From: Steinernema hermaphroditum
Lineage: Eukaryota > Nematoda > Chromadorea > Rhabditida > Steinernematidae
NCBI GenBank assembly: GCA_030435675.1
Contig: CM059625.1
Span: forward strand, 16,926,001-16,990,000
DNA: 64,000 nucleotides
Reading direction: 5' to 3'
Part shown: piece by piece, positions 16,991-30,700 of the stretch
Numbering within the stretch: position 1 is the stretch's first letter
How the letters are laid out: each line of letters opens with the position of its first letter
The notes under the pieces: generated by a model
Told to the model about the DNA's origin: nothing
The model's database searches: none
The model's input: the letters and a program-made list of their open reading frames with translations, nothing else
Position numbers and translations under genes: made by a program

Positions 16991-17476
16991 AAATATAGTT
17001 TCCAACCGAAACTAGAAAACGCTCAACGTCAGCGGTCTGATCCATGTCTTTTGAATCAAATACAAGGCGCTCCCACAGCGTAAGGCCGATAATGGGGACG
17101 CTACAAAAGACGGTATTAGTCGTGGTGTTTTTTTCGACTTTTTATTCTTGAGCAGTTCAGGCATGCGATTCCTCGTCTTAAAACACTCGTTGTTCAGGTC
17201 ATACATATGAATAAAGAAATCCACGCTGCTGATGATGCTTTGACCGGAGTTATGTTCATTGGCAATGTCCAAACATGCCTGTTAGTGTTTTTAAAAATAA
17301 TTTGGATATTACTGATTTTCCAAAGCAGCATTGTTATATTGTTTGTGCTCGCCTTTTCCTTCTGGTCCTTGGTGGGACTAAATGCTTCCGTCTTGTTCTT
17401 GTTCCTTATTATGTGTGTGGTGTAAAGCAGATATGAGCCGGTAACCACAGTAATATAGTACAACATATGAAATCTG

Positions 17477-17896
17477 GTGCGTCATTTAAAGAAAGCTGTT
17501 CTGAGACGAAATACGGAGCGGACTTCACTTCACCACGCAAACGTTAATTGTTGCGCCTCAAAAAGGCCCATAAAATTACCATCTATTTTTCATGGCAACC
17601 GTTTTGAAATAACAATAACAAATAACAACCTTTCCTCAGCAGAGCTCATTTGCAATTCAGTGCGTTCTGTCACCATTCGTTCCGCCAAAGACAGCGATTT
17701 CGAGACTTATCGTCTCCACGATGAAAAGATCTGTCGTCTTGGCTGGGCGCTGCTCCTGATTTGGACGATGGTGATTTGCTATATTACTAAAGAATATTGG
17801 CTACCTGACGTATTCCATCAAAGAAGCTCAACAGCTGCATCACGTAATTCAAAATTTCGGAACATTCCCTCGATTTCAGTATCTGGCTTGCCGTAA
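17477..17896 (+). CDS. Hypothetical ORF with one hydrophobic segment, 139 aa
   Basis: The open frame contains a strong transmembrane-like stretch (LGWALLLIWTMVICYI) about two thirds in, flanked by charged sequence. An internal acceptor-like ATTTGCAATTCAG lies at about 17648-17660, so the true exon may begin there. No family is recognised. On the opposite strand, 17012-17272 also has a plausible peptide pattern (IISSVDFFIHMYDLNNECFK) that I cannot place. Either could be part of a fragmented gene. Low confidence. Confidence 0.22.
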   Translation: MRHLKKAVLRRNTERTSLHHANVNCCASKRPIKLPSIFHGNRFEITITNNNLSSAELICNSVRSVTIRSAKDSDFETYRLHDEKICRLGWALLLIWTMVICYITKEYWLPDVFHQRSSTAASRNSKFRNIPSISVSGLP

Positions 17897-18388
17897 TAAA
17901 TTATAGATTGCTTTCCGATCTCTGATTGCGCAGCTTATCAGTTCATGCATTGAGGCATGACGATTGTCAACAATCGGCTTATTATGGTAATCGTTTGAAT
18001 GTGCTAGTATTACAAACAGTTATTAACAAGTTTTTTCTGATTAGGATAGATTTCAGAATGTCACTCGATTGATTCGTTCAATTGTTAGGGGTGTTGCGGA
18101 ATGGTGTAGAATGAGATTATCGCTGAAGTCAACATCGCTTTTATCCTCGACCTCAACGCACAAGTTCAAACGTATCGGCGCAACGGCGGTTGAACCTGCA
18201 ACTCTGAGATCGAAGCATGTTTCACATAGATTCAGGTGTAAATTCCCTTCAATGCTCCCTCAGCCTGTCATTGAGTAGCTTGCGCAATACGCGGTTCTAT
18301 CTGTATTTTTCTACCTATTAGAGGTCATCTCTTTAAACAATATAACAATCTGACGAAATCGCCGACAACAAGCAGTTCAACAAAACTA
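17897..18388. other. Intergenic, no feature seen
   Basis: This lies between the hypothetical ORF and the COX10 stop. It probably includes the COX10 3'UTR on the minus strand. Confidence 0.4.
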
Positions 18389-19710
18389 TCATACATCTAC
18401 GTAGACTGGCAGTAAACTTCCAGGCACGGACGACGGCGTGAAATGGTTCTTTTCGGAACTATTTCGACCGCAGTTGCTGATGACCATAAGAATCATGATG
18501 AGCGGGAGATATAACAAACTGAAGCGGAACAAGTTACGCGAAGACTTCGCATCTGGTTGACGGTAGAACTTATAGGAGAGGTAGACCATTGCAGCGTTTA
18601 ATGGAAGGGAATCCCATGCGAATGTCGATGTAGTAAGGTCGCAAAGGGGAGCTGCGATGGAACACAATCCAAGAAGAGCAATCGAATGTCTAAACAAGAT
18701 TGTTTTTCGCAAATATAGGAGATAAGATCTAGCTTGCCTTATGGTTGTCCGACGGCACAGATCCTCGTTGGTTACACACATTACTCGGTATCCAGCTCTG
18801 CTGTAGTCCGCACGAAGATTCCAACTTAAACCATTGAAGTGGGGAAACTGCCATGAGTACAGAACAGCGGCAAGAACGAACGCTGCAGGGTCAAGTGTTC
18901 CAGTGATCGCCGTGTATCCCATGAGTGGAGGAATGGCACCAACAACGGCACCCGCCCATGTACAGCCGATATGGTGTCGCTTCATGGGAGTGTAAACACC
19001 TGCGTACAAGCCGACATTGAGGAGACCGAGAGCTGCGGTAAGAGGATTGCAAGCTTAAAAAATATGGTAAGAAATTGTTGTGATTAATGATAGTAGCCTA
19101 CCCGTCCACAGCAAAGTCATACCTCCCAAGGCAGTCGCGTTTGCAAATGTGAATGCGTGGAGAGGTGTGAACCGATGGACAACTAGAACTCTTGCTTGAG
19201 TTCGTTTCATCTGCGCATCATAAGGCGACTCCAGTAGGTGATTGCAGGCGTTCGCTGACGAGGACATGAGGGCTGTACCGACAGCGCAAGCGGCGAAGGT
19301 CGACAAACTGAACGCACCAGGAGCCATCATGTATCCGCCAACAGCAGTTGTTGTAATAAGCATGGTTAACCGAGATTTCGATAACTGGAATGTAAAGTAA
19401 TATCGTCATTGCTGCCTTAATCAGCTGCTGCTACCTGTAAATAATCTTTTACAAGTCCACTGGGTTTCATGTGCGCCCATTCATCAATGTTCATTCGTTC
19501 AACAACCAAATTAATTTTCTTTCCATTGTCTTTGAGCTTTTTCGATCCTCGAGACTTAGCGGCTTCGGCAACTGGCGGCGTAACGAACTCATCCGGGTTC
19601 GGTCGCGTTCTCGGAAGTGCGGCTGCGTAGCTCTTTTGGAAGAAGGCTGATGGGATGGCGCCGCAACTGCGACACGACCCGATCACCACCTTTCCGCTCA
19701 GTGCCAGCAT
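18389..19710 (-). CDS. cox-10: COX10, protohaem IX farnesyltransferase, mitochondrial, 391 aa
   Basis: Four exons on the minus strand: 19710-19435, 19384-19102, 19053-18738, 18689-18389, 392 codons with the stop. The enz‌yme converts haem B to haem O, the first step to haem A of cytochrome c oxidase, in the inner mitochondrial membrane. The UbiA-type prenyl-diphosphate motif is seen as N140-x7-D148 with Arg153. Further family marks are PPLMGY, LYSWQFPHFN, DYSRAGYRVM and LCRR. Several hydrophobic helices and an N-terminal region rich in Ser/Ala/Arg fit a mitochondrial precursor. The third intron (18737-18690) has a GC donor, AAG|GCAAGC; only this splice recreates the conserved CRR-x3-RH junction. 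I chose the ATG at 19710 because an acceptor (TTAATTACAG) ends at 19737, 27 bases upstream. Confidence 0.93.
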
Positions 19711-19737
19711 TCCTGCCCAAGAGGACACAAGGGCGTC

Positions 19738-20935
19738 TGTAATTAACAAAGAATGCACATCCACCGGCCAATTCCAAATAAAGCGGATCTCATGCATGAA
19801 TCGTAAAAATTACGTGAATAATTGAGTAAGAATGACAAATAGGAAAATCGTGGAAATTGGTTAAAAACAGCCGCAAGATAAATAATTACTTCCGATGATT
19901 AAATAACACGACAACCACAAGTTGGTCGAAAGCAGTGGTGAGAACGAAAATAAGCAAAACAGACGTCAAGCAACATTAAGCATAAGTCGGCCACGGAAGT
20001 CACAAAAGAAACGCGAACGTGTACGTGATATGTACGCGCGTTGAACTTTTGCTTTCAGTTGCGGTTATCGCTTTATGCAACAAATTGCTCATTTTAATTA
20101 TGCGACAACACAGCGACCGACAACCATGGCACACAGCTGCATTATGCAGGCTGAAATGCCAAAATATCTCTGAAATCCGATGCAACATTCCGAAAATCAA
20201 AAGTGCATAAATGCAGCAAACTTGGTTAATCTTTGAATGCTGAATTTAATAACATAAACGTGTTGATGTATACACAACTGAAAAATTTGTTAAACAAAAG
20301 GTCAACGAAATGCTTGAACCAAATTATGAAACGACCAAGTTCTAAGCGACTAGACTGCAGGTGAAACGCGGCAAGCATGAATCACGACTGCAAGCGTCGT
20401 AAACGTAGATTTACTTGCATCTCCTGTGCAACCAGCCTATGGCCCAAATGACAACAGACTACCAGTTGAAAGACAGAGAAATAGGTGATTGTTTGAAATG
20501 TTATAAACACATAATGAACTTATGGGAACTGTAATGTCGAAAATGAGCTTTGTGGCAAAACAAAAGTACGGAACAAGCGAAAAACGGCCACCCGCAAATC
20601 GAGCGGACGAACTTTACGGGACGCCCAGATCGAATCGTCAACCAAAAGCGAGGCCGTCGACGAATTTGGTTGGAATATGTGTCCAGTCGAATTCACCGTC
20701 GGTCATACGGCTTCGGAAACCTAACTTACAAACTGCCTTCATCGCTATTTAGTATGACAGGATAGGAGTTGTGGCAGTGAAAGAAGCCGTACCCACGGAC
20801 CCACCGCCGGGTGCGATATGTCGACAGTCGTGCTATCGATTAACATTATGTTGTTTATGTTCAATGCAACTTTCCCAGTTTGCACTCGCGAATTCTCACT
20901 CCTCGCCGGCTACCTGTTAAAGTAGCGACTTTCAG
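19738..20935. other. Divergent intergenic region between COX10 and ST7
   Basis: About 1.2 kb without a supported gene. It should hold the promoters of both divergent genes. Only chance frames of up to 76 aa are present. The last bases, TTTCAG ending at 20935, form the candidate trans-splice acceptor of ST7. Confidence 0.5.
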
Positions 20936-20940
20936 GCGTT

Positions 20941-23900
20941 ATGCTTACACGAATCAAAGCCTTACTTGCGCAGGCATGGTCGTACGCATGGGCACTCTGG
21001 TTTTTGATCGTTTTCGGCGCCGTCTACATGTTTCGAGGGCCGCTGAAACTGTCGGAATCGATCGAAAGCGGTACAGTTATGATCTATAATCATCGGTACT
21101 AAATTCGTATTTACAGCTTCTATCTACTTCAACAATCTAACGCCTAAGTTTTACGTTGCTCTTACGGGAACGTCCAGTCTCGTATCCGGCATAATACTCA
21201 TATTCGAATGGTGGTACTTCAAAAAGTAAGCTAGATTCAGCAGCACCAGCCGCATTTCTGACGCACAGTGGTGTGGCGTGTTTGTGAACAGCCGCAACAA
21301 GGCAACTCTTCAAATCACCTGCCCTCCCGCTTGCATGTTGCCGTGGTTTGTACTTGAGCGCACGATAATTCGATAAGGCAAACGACGTGAGCAGCTTAAT
21401 TACCGGCACGAAGTTCAGCTTAATGCGCCGTGTCGGTTACCTAGTCAACGCGTATGACTGACTGAATGACTGACGCCCTAACTTCGCTCGCGCAAACTAA
21501 GCGGCAAGCTCTTCGAGCCTTTCTCCTCGTGTCGTCCACTTGCCGTGCACGCCATGACTGACGTCGAGGAGCAGAATGTGAACACTGCTATCTTTTTCAC
21601 TGTCGCTTTGATAATCGTCATCATTCTAGTTGGAACGTTAGTACAGTAAGAGTTTGAGTGTTAGTGACGCATGTTTTGTAACTGCAATTTAGCACACTGT
21701 ATAAGTTGCTTACGATAATGTTGGACGAGTTAACAGAGCGATGTTTTAGTAATGCTACGGACAGCGCTAACGGAAGCGAAGAAGGTAGCGAAAATGATGA
21801 AGCCAGTGACCCTAATCGTATTGTACCAGGTAGAGCTATGTGGTTTTTTTTCATGAGCAAATGGGTTATAAGGGTGGCTTTTCGTCGGTATGGAAGCCTT
21901 TTGGGAACCTTTTGGGTTTACAATGAGCCCTCAAGAACGTGAGATTAGTTCACTTCCGGAATGTTCCCTTTGTGCCACTATCCTCTTTATCTTCAAAGCC
22001 TTAGAAAGAAAGCCTTAAATCCTTTGTTCCCCTGACATTCAGAGAACGGCACGATTCAAATACGTTCGAAAGACGGAACAAGCCGGAAATCTTACTGTAC
22101 CGCTTTTAGAGTGCAAAGTATGGCGAAATCCGACGGCGCTTTTTCGTGGCGCCGAGTACAACAGATTAATTGAGGCTACCGGCAAAGAGCCACTTACATA
22201 TTATGACATGAACCTCTCCGCACAAGATCATCAGAACTTTTTCTGTGCTGAAAGCGATAGTGAAAGGCGTGATTACGAAAGTAAGTGATTCCCAGATATA
22301 CGGTAATGATATGTTATAACACTTTCTAGTAATGCAAGTAGCGTGGCGAGAGAGAGATAGTCACTCGAGAATCAACGCGGCTTATAAAGCTTTAGAAATA
22401 AACAGCGAATGCGCACCGGCTCTAATCCTATTAGCTGAGGAAGAGTGCAAAACGATCGGTGAAGTGGAATCAACCTTAAAGTAAGTATACATTTGAGATC
22501 TATATCACATGTATTTTTCTTAGACGAGCCTTAAAAGCAGCCGAAGCCAACTATCGGCGAGCACAACCTCAACCAGTTGTACGTTGCGAGGAAACTCCTG
22601 ACGCCCCATATGGTGAGAACATAAGCACTTCTGGAAGTAGCAAAGCACTTTAGGTCGGCAAGCATGTCGAGATGTCAACTTCTTAGTTTTCATCAGGAGG
22701 CGATTGGCTATGTGTGCGAGACGACAGGGAAGACTTCGAGAATCGGTGAAGATCATGAGAGATGTATGGATTCTATTTCTAAGTCGGTCTGTTGTCAACT
22801 GCATTTAGCTCATCAAAGAATTTTCCATGCTGAATGTGATGAACATTCACGAAAATCTCATAGAAGCTCTACTTGAACAGCAAGCTTACGCCGATGTTCA
22901 AGCGGTTCTTGCCCGATACGACGACATTGCCTTGCCAAAATCGGCAACCATCTGCTTTACAGCTGCGCTGCTAAAGGCACGAACAGTTGCCGACAAGTTC
23001 GTTTTCTCGCCTCTCTAAGTAAATCTCTTTTGCTTTTAGGTTCCAATTTGATTCGATACAGAAGCGTGGATTGAGCGCTGCGGAGATAAACGCCGTGGAA
23101 GCAATTCACAGAGCAGTCGAGTTCAACCCACATGTCCCAAAGTATCTGCTGGAGATGAAGGCGCTGATACTGCCCCCAGAACATATACTGAAAAGAGGGG
23201 ATTCGGAAGCCGTTGCTTATGCGTTCTGGCATTTACCGCACTGGAAAAGGATAGAAGGCTCTCTTCATCTTTTGGATTGCACGTGGCAAGGGAGTAAGTT
23301 GAAAGTGATATCATTTTGCGTTTCTTGTTTGCACTCCACACATTTACAACGGCGGACTGAAATGTCCAATGCAATAATGGGGAATGAAACAACCAAAGTA
23401 TTGAAAAAAAACCAGCGGTTACGCCTTTCATAGTCAGTTTGGGATTCAACTCTCTTTAGAAAGAAATTGGATCATTCTGAGGTCACCAAGGTCAAAAATC
23501 GTCATCGAAATCTTTCACCTCTTAACAGATTAGCTCGACGAAAAAATGCCTGATATATTGATGGACTACGGAATATTGAAATTTAACTAGCGTTTACACA
23601 TTTTTATTTGCATTTTGCCTCATACATGGAAAGCTACGTTGTTTGTCATTCTGTCGCCATTGAGAGCCTTGCTCAGAACACCCATTATTCAGCTTTCCCC
23701 ACGCCCAGAAAACACCCATCGCTATCTCATTATTAGGAGCACATCACTATCCAAAGTCCATTTTCAGCATTCCGCCTGCTGCCAAAGCCTCTGGAACGAG
23801 GCCATCTCTTTTACCCGTATCCGTCATGCACGGAGGCCGCGGACCGGGAGCTCCTGCCAAGTTTGTTCGCCTCCATTAGCATCCGATCACTGAACGTTCT

Positions 23901-24223
23901 TTCAGGTTGGCACAAGGTGTCCGTATACCCAAAAAGAGAAGTGCATTTCCTTAGCTTGTTCGCTATTTCGTTTTGCATAGTCACCTCCATTAGCGCGGTC
24001 TTTGCTCACTATGACCCACAGCGCAGCAGCGATTTTGTGCAAACGGTGAGAACGCTCTGTGTCCGGCTACTCTCAAATGAACCGCTTTCAGTTCTCTGAA
24101 CTATCTTGTGCTGGCTTTTGGCATGTCTATGAGCATCTGCAAAGTCTCATTCCTGACAACTTGCTCGGTTTGCTCGCATCCAAATCGACGAGCAATCCGG
24201 AAATCGAACCAATAACGATGTAG
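20941..24223 (+). CDS. ST7: ST7 (suppressor of tumorigenicity 7) homologue, 567 aa
   Basis: Twelve exons: 20941-21070, 21117-21225, 21693-21829, 22110-22280, 22330-22480, 22524-22612, 22654-22763, 22809-22996, 23040-23293, 23768-23860, 23906-24045, 24092-24223, exactly 568 codons. The human protein is 585 aa. Diagnostic phrases in order are [116 protein letters not shown] and [12 protein letters not shown]. Two N-terminal membrane helices and one or two near the C-terminus bracket a soluble, repeat-like helical core. Biochemical function is unclear. The acidic Ser/Asn-rich linker at the third exon matches a variable loop of the family. The ATG follows the acceptor TTTCAG (20935) by five bases. 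Confidence 0.95.
21554..21636 (+). CDS. ST7: Possible alternative first coding exon of ST7
   Basis: Inside the 467-bp second intron lies an ATG-initiated 83-bp frame encoding [11 protein letters not shown] followed by a strong single transmembrane stretch ([17 protein letters not shown]). It ends at a GT donor (GGAAC|GTTAGT) in phase 2, the same phase as the regular upstream exon. Splicing to the acceptor at 21692 would therefore give an intact 515-aa isoform with this helix replacing the two normal N-terminal helices. No acceptor precedes it, as expected for a first exon with its own promoter. Not supported by transcripts here. Confidence 0.45.
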
Positions 24224-24786
24224 TGCGTCGATTTATCTTAACGAAACGTGCGACTTTCTAGCGCTGTATAATGATAGCTAGTCTTTCCGTTACTCTCAAC
24301 TGAATAAGGGTCCTACTGGTTAAATTTGAAACACTGATCTCCTCCCGTTGTAGGTTTCTGAATCACCGTATTACTTTGAATCATCACTTCTGATCTCTCT
24401 CGCTCTCTCTCTCTGTGACTTGTCACAGATATCTCGTTGACACAGTTGTTCACATATCGCTCTGTTATTGAGTCTTGTTGCTTATATGTGCTGATACCGT
24501 GATAACGTAATAGAAAGACGTTTTTGAAAGATTTTCTCAAAAATAAAGAACAAATACTCGATGCCGTGCTATGCGTCACTACCCAACGTGATGCGTCCTT
24601 CTGCAATGCTACAGTTATTTGTTTATCGTTATATATGTGTTTATGACGTTGCAAATAAAATTATTCGCACTGGTCAGCTGTTTATCAGGATTGTGGTTGC
24701 CGACTACGAGCCCGACAATATCGTTCTAGTGTGCACATATTTGTAAACGAACTCCGTTCCGTTCAGATTATTCTTGTTACTGCCAA
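24224..24786. other. ST7-MON2 intergenic region
   Basis: Contains a CT microsatellite at about 24396-24414, an AATAAA at 24542-24547 that could end the ST7 transcript, and an acceptor (TCCGTTCAG, ending about 24766) shortly before the MON2 start. Confidence 0.5.
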
Positions 24787-27700
24787 ATGAATACTGGCGG
24801 TGCAAATGAAGCGAAAAAGCTTGTCGAATACCTTCTTGGGGACTTGAGACTTTTGTCGACGGAAGCGAAAAAGAAACAGAATGCCGTCAAAGAGGCCGCC
24901 GAATCAGGACTCGTCAAAATCCGGAATATCAGCACCAGCTCCACTACTGACAACCTACTACAGAACTTGAGATCGGCATGCTCGGAGATATTACATCCTC
25001 TTATTCTTGGCTGTTCAAGCAAACATTCGCGATTGGTCCAGATTTCCTTGCAAGCCATTCAGCGCATGCTACAATATCGTATAGTTGAAGCGGTAGGTGT
25101 GGCAGTCCACAATAGCTAGTGAGTGGAATTTACAGACTTCTGCACCAGTAATAGTCAACGAAATATGGCAACTGATGGAAGCTGAAATAGAAGAGGTCAG
25201 GGTGCTGCAAACTGTTACGCTGTTTGTTACCACGGAGCTGCTGGTTACTGGACCGTCATTGGCTAAGGCAGGGCAAGCACACCTCATATATTTAAAATGT
25301 GGTGTTTTCAGTGCATCGTACTGGCATTGAGGCTCAATTTTGCAAAGGATCCGGGTGTTATCAATGCCGCTTCGGCTGCTGTGCGGCAAATTTTCGGATG
25401 TGTTTTTGAAAGGATAATTCAGGTAAACCTGTCAGGATTTTAGAGCAGACCAAATTTCTTACCGTGTCTTATAGGAAGACGGAATGAAACCGGAAGAACT
25501 GCCTGTAATGACCACTGCCCCATCTAAAGGAAATACCAAAGCAGCGCCACAAACCCTTAGACCTTGTGCTGCAGATGGCTACTTATTATTTAAGGCAAGC
25601 TTTATGATTGATTGCTTTTTTCTAAATCTTATTATAGGACCTCTGCTACCTGTTGAAAGGAGATCCACTGGTTTTCCTCATAGGAATTAAAGACGTCAAG
25701 CGCACATTAGCACTCGAGCTACTTGAGTCGGTCCTTAAACAGTATCCCTCAATTTTCTACAAGGTAACGTGAAAGCTGAAACACTCAGATATGGTCTTAG
25801 CATTTTAGCATTCCGAGTTTGCTGAACTATTAAAGGAGCACGTGTGTCCGCTGATTATCAAGCTTTTCTCGCCAAATCTTAAATTTATGCAGGTAATAAA
25901 ATGATAAGAAGAGCTTGTCCTAAACATTTTCAGACATCATCACAACATCCGCACGCGAACTCATCCAGCAGAGCTTCTGTAAATGCGGTTTCGAGCTACA
26001 TTGGAGGCACAATGCCAGTTTCACCAGATCGACCGTTCTTCCCAATTGCCATGCGACTGCTTCGCATTATCGTTGTTTTGCTCACGAACTACTATCAAAT
26101 TTTGGTAGCCGTCATCGAACTCATCAATTGTTCACAGTGTAATTTAGGTCACGGAATGCGAAATCTTCCTGTCTCTCTTGTTGAAATTCCTCGAATCCGA
26201 CAAGCTTCTATGGCAGCGGGCTATCGCGCTCGAAGTGATACATAGGATAGTGAATCAGGGAGAGCTGCTAGCGTACGTTTCGTATGAAAGCGCAATTTTT
26301 CTGAAGGACATTTTTAGATGGTTCTGCGAAAATTACGATATGAAGCAAAATTCTGCGAAGGTCGTGCAAAACATAGTTTCCGGATTAACTTCATTTGTAC
26401 AAGTGTGCTTCTTGCGGAGTGAAGCTGCGGGTCTTGGTAAGGGAATTCCAAGAGAATAACATATATTTACATTAAACCTGATTTTCACCGTCTACATGAA
26501 ATGACTTTCAGTATCAAACGACGATGAAAACGCGGAATCTCTCGTGCAAGTGGCTGGTCAATCGGGATTTTTATACAAAAGTAAGCACGTGCTATGAACG
26601 CTTGACAGCTATCCTCGAAATTCAGAAACATGGGTACCATATTACTCAAACATAACAGCAAGAAGAAGTATATTGCTTGATGCCCTAGAGAAGCACGAGG
26701 CCGGCAATCTTCCAGAGGGCTACTGCTTATCGCTTACGTTCAACTGCATTAGTCAATATATCGATACTGTATATTCATTCATCTCGAAGCAGATTGAAAA
26801 GCAGCCTGATCGTTTGCCCACATCAAAGGCACTCTTCGAATCGTCATGGAGTAGTGCCCTAGTGGCAGCCAATATGCTTCTGGAATCTAGGTAGCTGTAC
26901 TTGGATGGATTTGCAAACTTTGTATTTTTAGCGTTGATGATTCTATTTCGGACACAATTCTAACCGGCCTCTCCAACATGACAACCTTGGCGTGTAAGCT
27001 GGAGAACACCGCTGGCAGAGACGCACTGATCAACAATTTCTGTCAAGCAATTCTTCCTCCGAATTATGCGCTCCGAACTCTCGGAACACCTGTATGCACG
27101 ACTTCTACATCGTCATTGGCCACAAGTGAATCTAAAGGTATCTCCACCCTTTACTTGATCCATGGTTACCAAGTTCTCGCAGCATCCAAATCGACCTCTG
27201 ACTTGATGCTGGATTATGAAAACATTCCTACACATAATCAGGTAATAGCAGTTGGCACGCCCTGTCCAACGCCGGGTACTACGCAGGCTCTCTTGGGTTC
27301 ATCGGTCATGGTATGACTTCCAACGTTTTCTGTTGCATTATCCAGATCATTTTAGCTAACAGCAAAGAACATGCAAGTGGGCCGGGTACTTATCACTGTA
27401 GCCAACGTCAACGGCGCTCAGCTCAGGGACTGCTGGCACACTGTCCTCGGGACTTTGCAACATTTTATCTGGATACTCGGAATGAAACCGAACACGTCGG
27501 GCGAATTCAAGACCCGTGGAGATACAGCGTCCGCAGGAGACCAAAGCGCAACTGGCTCGGCTCCCGTTCCCACATTCTTAACCGAAGCTGTCCGACCGCA
27601 AGTATCAGTGCTGGTATGACTCCTCGAGAATGTAACGTATAGAGAGCAAAATTCTGCTTCAGAGTAAAATGTTGAATGACCTCTTCGAGGCCACTGCCAA

Positions 27701-30700
27701 TTACGACGACGTTGGACTTCATCACGTTATCGCAGCACTGTGCAAACTTTCATCTGAGTCTATGATGGTAATTATTGTGATCAGTTATTGGCAACAAGGC
27801 TGTTCAGGTCTCACAAAATGGCGTACGGGAGCCATCGTTCTTCGGTGTAGCAAAGCTACTGCAAACAGGCCTAGCGAACATGGAGAGGCTAGAAATCCTA
27901 TGGAAACCAGTCACTGCCCACCTGATAGAAATCAGTGGCCATTCGTACGCAGCACTAAGGGAATGGGGGGCAGTCGCATTAACAACAATGATTCGCAATG
28001 CTATGATGCTGAAGAAAGACAACGAATTCAGAGTTCGACAGAAGTTGGTCATCGCACCTCTGAAGGCTCTGTGCGACGTGACGTTCGCTGATGTTCGTCG
28101 GAAACAGCTGGACTGTCTGACGTACATTCTGCAGTCCAATGGACAACAGTTATCGCCAGAGCTTTGGATTACTATAATTGAGATTGTTGGTGCCATTGTT
28201 CAAAAGGACGTTACGTGAGTATTTCATTTTCAATGTAGCGGTTATGTTGCACTGTTTTAGCTTTGATGAAAGTCTTGTACGACAAGCCTACCAAGCACTC
28301 AGTCTAATGGTAACAGACTTTCTGGAAATACTGCCGCTGGACTGCGTCCAGCTACTTGTGGAAACAAGTGCTAAATTCGGTGCTCAACAAGTTGAACTGA
28401 ATATCTCCTTATCGGCTCTTCAACAATTGTGGACGGTGTCGGACTTCGTGCGCCGTAGAACATCGAACCTCGCTGTCCATGAAAGCGAAGCCATTTGGCT
28501 CGTCCTCTACAACTGCCTCAGTGAATTGTGCGTTGATAACCGACCTCCTGTTCGAAAAAGCGCATGTCAAACGTTCCTGCATACGGTGTCTACTCATGGT
28601 GCAGCATTGAGTGCGCAAACATGGCGTCATATGGTCTGGAAGGTGAGTATTTCAAAGAAAAAACGCGGCTTGCCAGGTTTCAAACCTAATCAAGGGATAA
28701 AGCAAGAGTGACTATTAGAAAACTGTGTGTTTATAGGTTCTCACATTCGGTATTCTAGGTTCTGTTTCCCATGCTGGACAAGGTGAGGGCTTTAACACGA
28801 AATGCCCCTACCCAGAAAACGGACAGCGCAGCACTCGGAGCATCGAACATCCTAATTCATCACTCGCGCGATACGGAATCTAAGCAGTGGGCAGAGACTT
28901 CTGTCCAGACGTTAACTGGTGTCGTGAAGATCTTTGTTGCTCAGAGGCATGTTCTCGTCCATCTCAGTAAGTTAACTAAGACTTGCCTTCGATATGGGTT
29001 TTTTGATTGCAGATGATTATCAGCAGATATTCGACTCCATCTTGGAATACATCGAGTACTCATCGACGAGCGACAACAGTGAAATGTCGTTGGCTGCCCT
29101 GAAAAGCTTCCATGAACTGCTCACGGACAGGAGTGCATCGCAAGAGTCAAAAAGCAATAGCACGTCGTCACTCCATGACGATTCAAATAACTTCCCATCC
29201 GGTCTGTGGTTGGCTGCTTGGAATGTAAGTTTGCTATTTGCGCGTTGTCTCAAGTTATGTTCAGGCATGGGCTCGTATCACAAAATCGCTCGTTTCATCA
29301 AAAATCACCCCTCTGAGTTCATCAGGAGCAAGTAACACAGAGAAGAACAAGTAAATAGCTTAATACAACATACGTGTAAATAGTCGCTTTCAGTGACAAG
29401 CACCGTGTTCCCAGCGCTGTCCATTTGACCACAGCGATGCAAGTGTTCATTCCACTTTTTGAAAAAATCGCCGGACTTGTCGATCCAGCGGAGTTGAAAC
29501 ATTCAAGAACTCTGGCCTTGTTTCGAGTTGGTTGATTACCAATAACTTTAAAGTCATGACTATTCAGGGTGTTGTGGCCGTACCCGTGGCAAGTGATACA
29601 GCAAAGCCGTTTGCTACGTCTAGCTCAGCTGATGTTAGCACGACACAAAAGGCGGTTCTCGAGTGCGTGAAAGCTATGTTCGACGAGATGTATAGGCCGA
29701 ACTCACCACTGAGGGCTCGACTACCCGATCTAATGAAGCTGCTGGCCGATTTTGCCATGTTGACAATTAGAGCACCAACGGTCGAGTTCCGCGGACGAAT
29801 GGAAGCGGTATGCATTTGAGCCTATACGTTATGAATTAGACTGACAAATATTCATCGCAAAAAATATATCACGGTTGTTCTTTTATGCACTGTATTCATT
29901 CAGGAAGGACAATGGGTCGCACCCTACCTAATACCCTTTGCCGAGCTGTCAACGAAGAGACTTGTGGAGTACTATGGACTCGTCGCGGCTACTCCTGAAG
30001 TCATTCGCGAAACCTCGCTTATCGAGCTAGTAAAATGTTTCGGCGAAATTATGAAACTGAAATACAACTGCATCGCGCAGACGTCATGGAAGTTGGCTGC
30101 CTCGTCCTTCATCACAGTTTGCAAAATCGGAATTCCCCTGGCTCGCGATCATGGTGAGCATGATCTCTGGAGTAGCAGGTGGTAATAAGTTCCATGCTAT
30201 AGGTGCAATTTTCAAGGAATTCTGGGGCACTTTCGTTATCGCTGTCAGGGACTTCATTCACACGAACAGGTACGTGTATTTTTGGTTTTGATAACGGTGG
30301 CATTTCAAGAATGTTGTAATTGCATGAACGCAAACAAGACAAAAATTTTATGAAACTGCAAATAATTGCTGGGTTTTCATTTTTCGACATGTCATTTGAA
30401 TCTAAGGTTACTGGCCTCCGACTTGATATGAAATTTGGCTGCAGTCGACTCGTGAGGCGCCCAAAATTTATGTACGGCATGCTTACAAGTAGCTCATTTT
30501 TAGTCGATCAAGTGTGCCTTTGCACGCCGACGAAAGAAAACGCCATGAATTTATCGACTGTCAGATGGTGGAGCTGATCAAGTTCGAAATCTTGCCATAT
30601 CTCCCGCAGTTGCCTGATGACTTCGTCACCGTCCTCATCGACGTCCTCAATCGGGGATCCGTTTCCTCAGTCGATTCGAATGGTGATTCAGGTGGTCATC

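Noticed and set aside
21141..21229. Stand-alone 80-aa membrane protein ending at TAA 21229
   Set aside because: The stop lies inside the donor AAAAA|GTAAG. The encoded segment is the conserved N-terminus of ST7, which continues at 21693 in phase.
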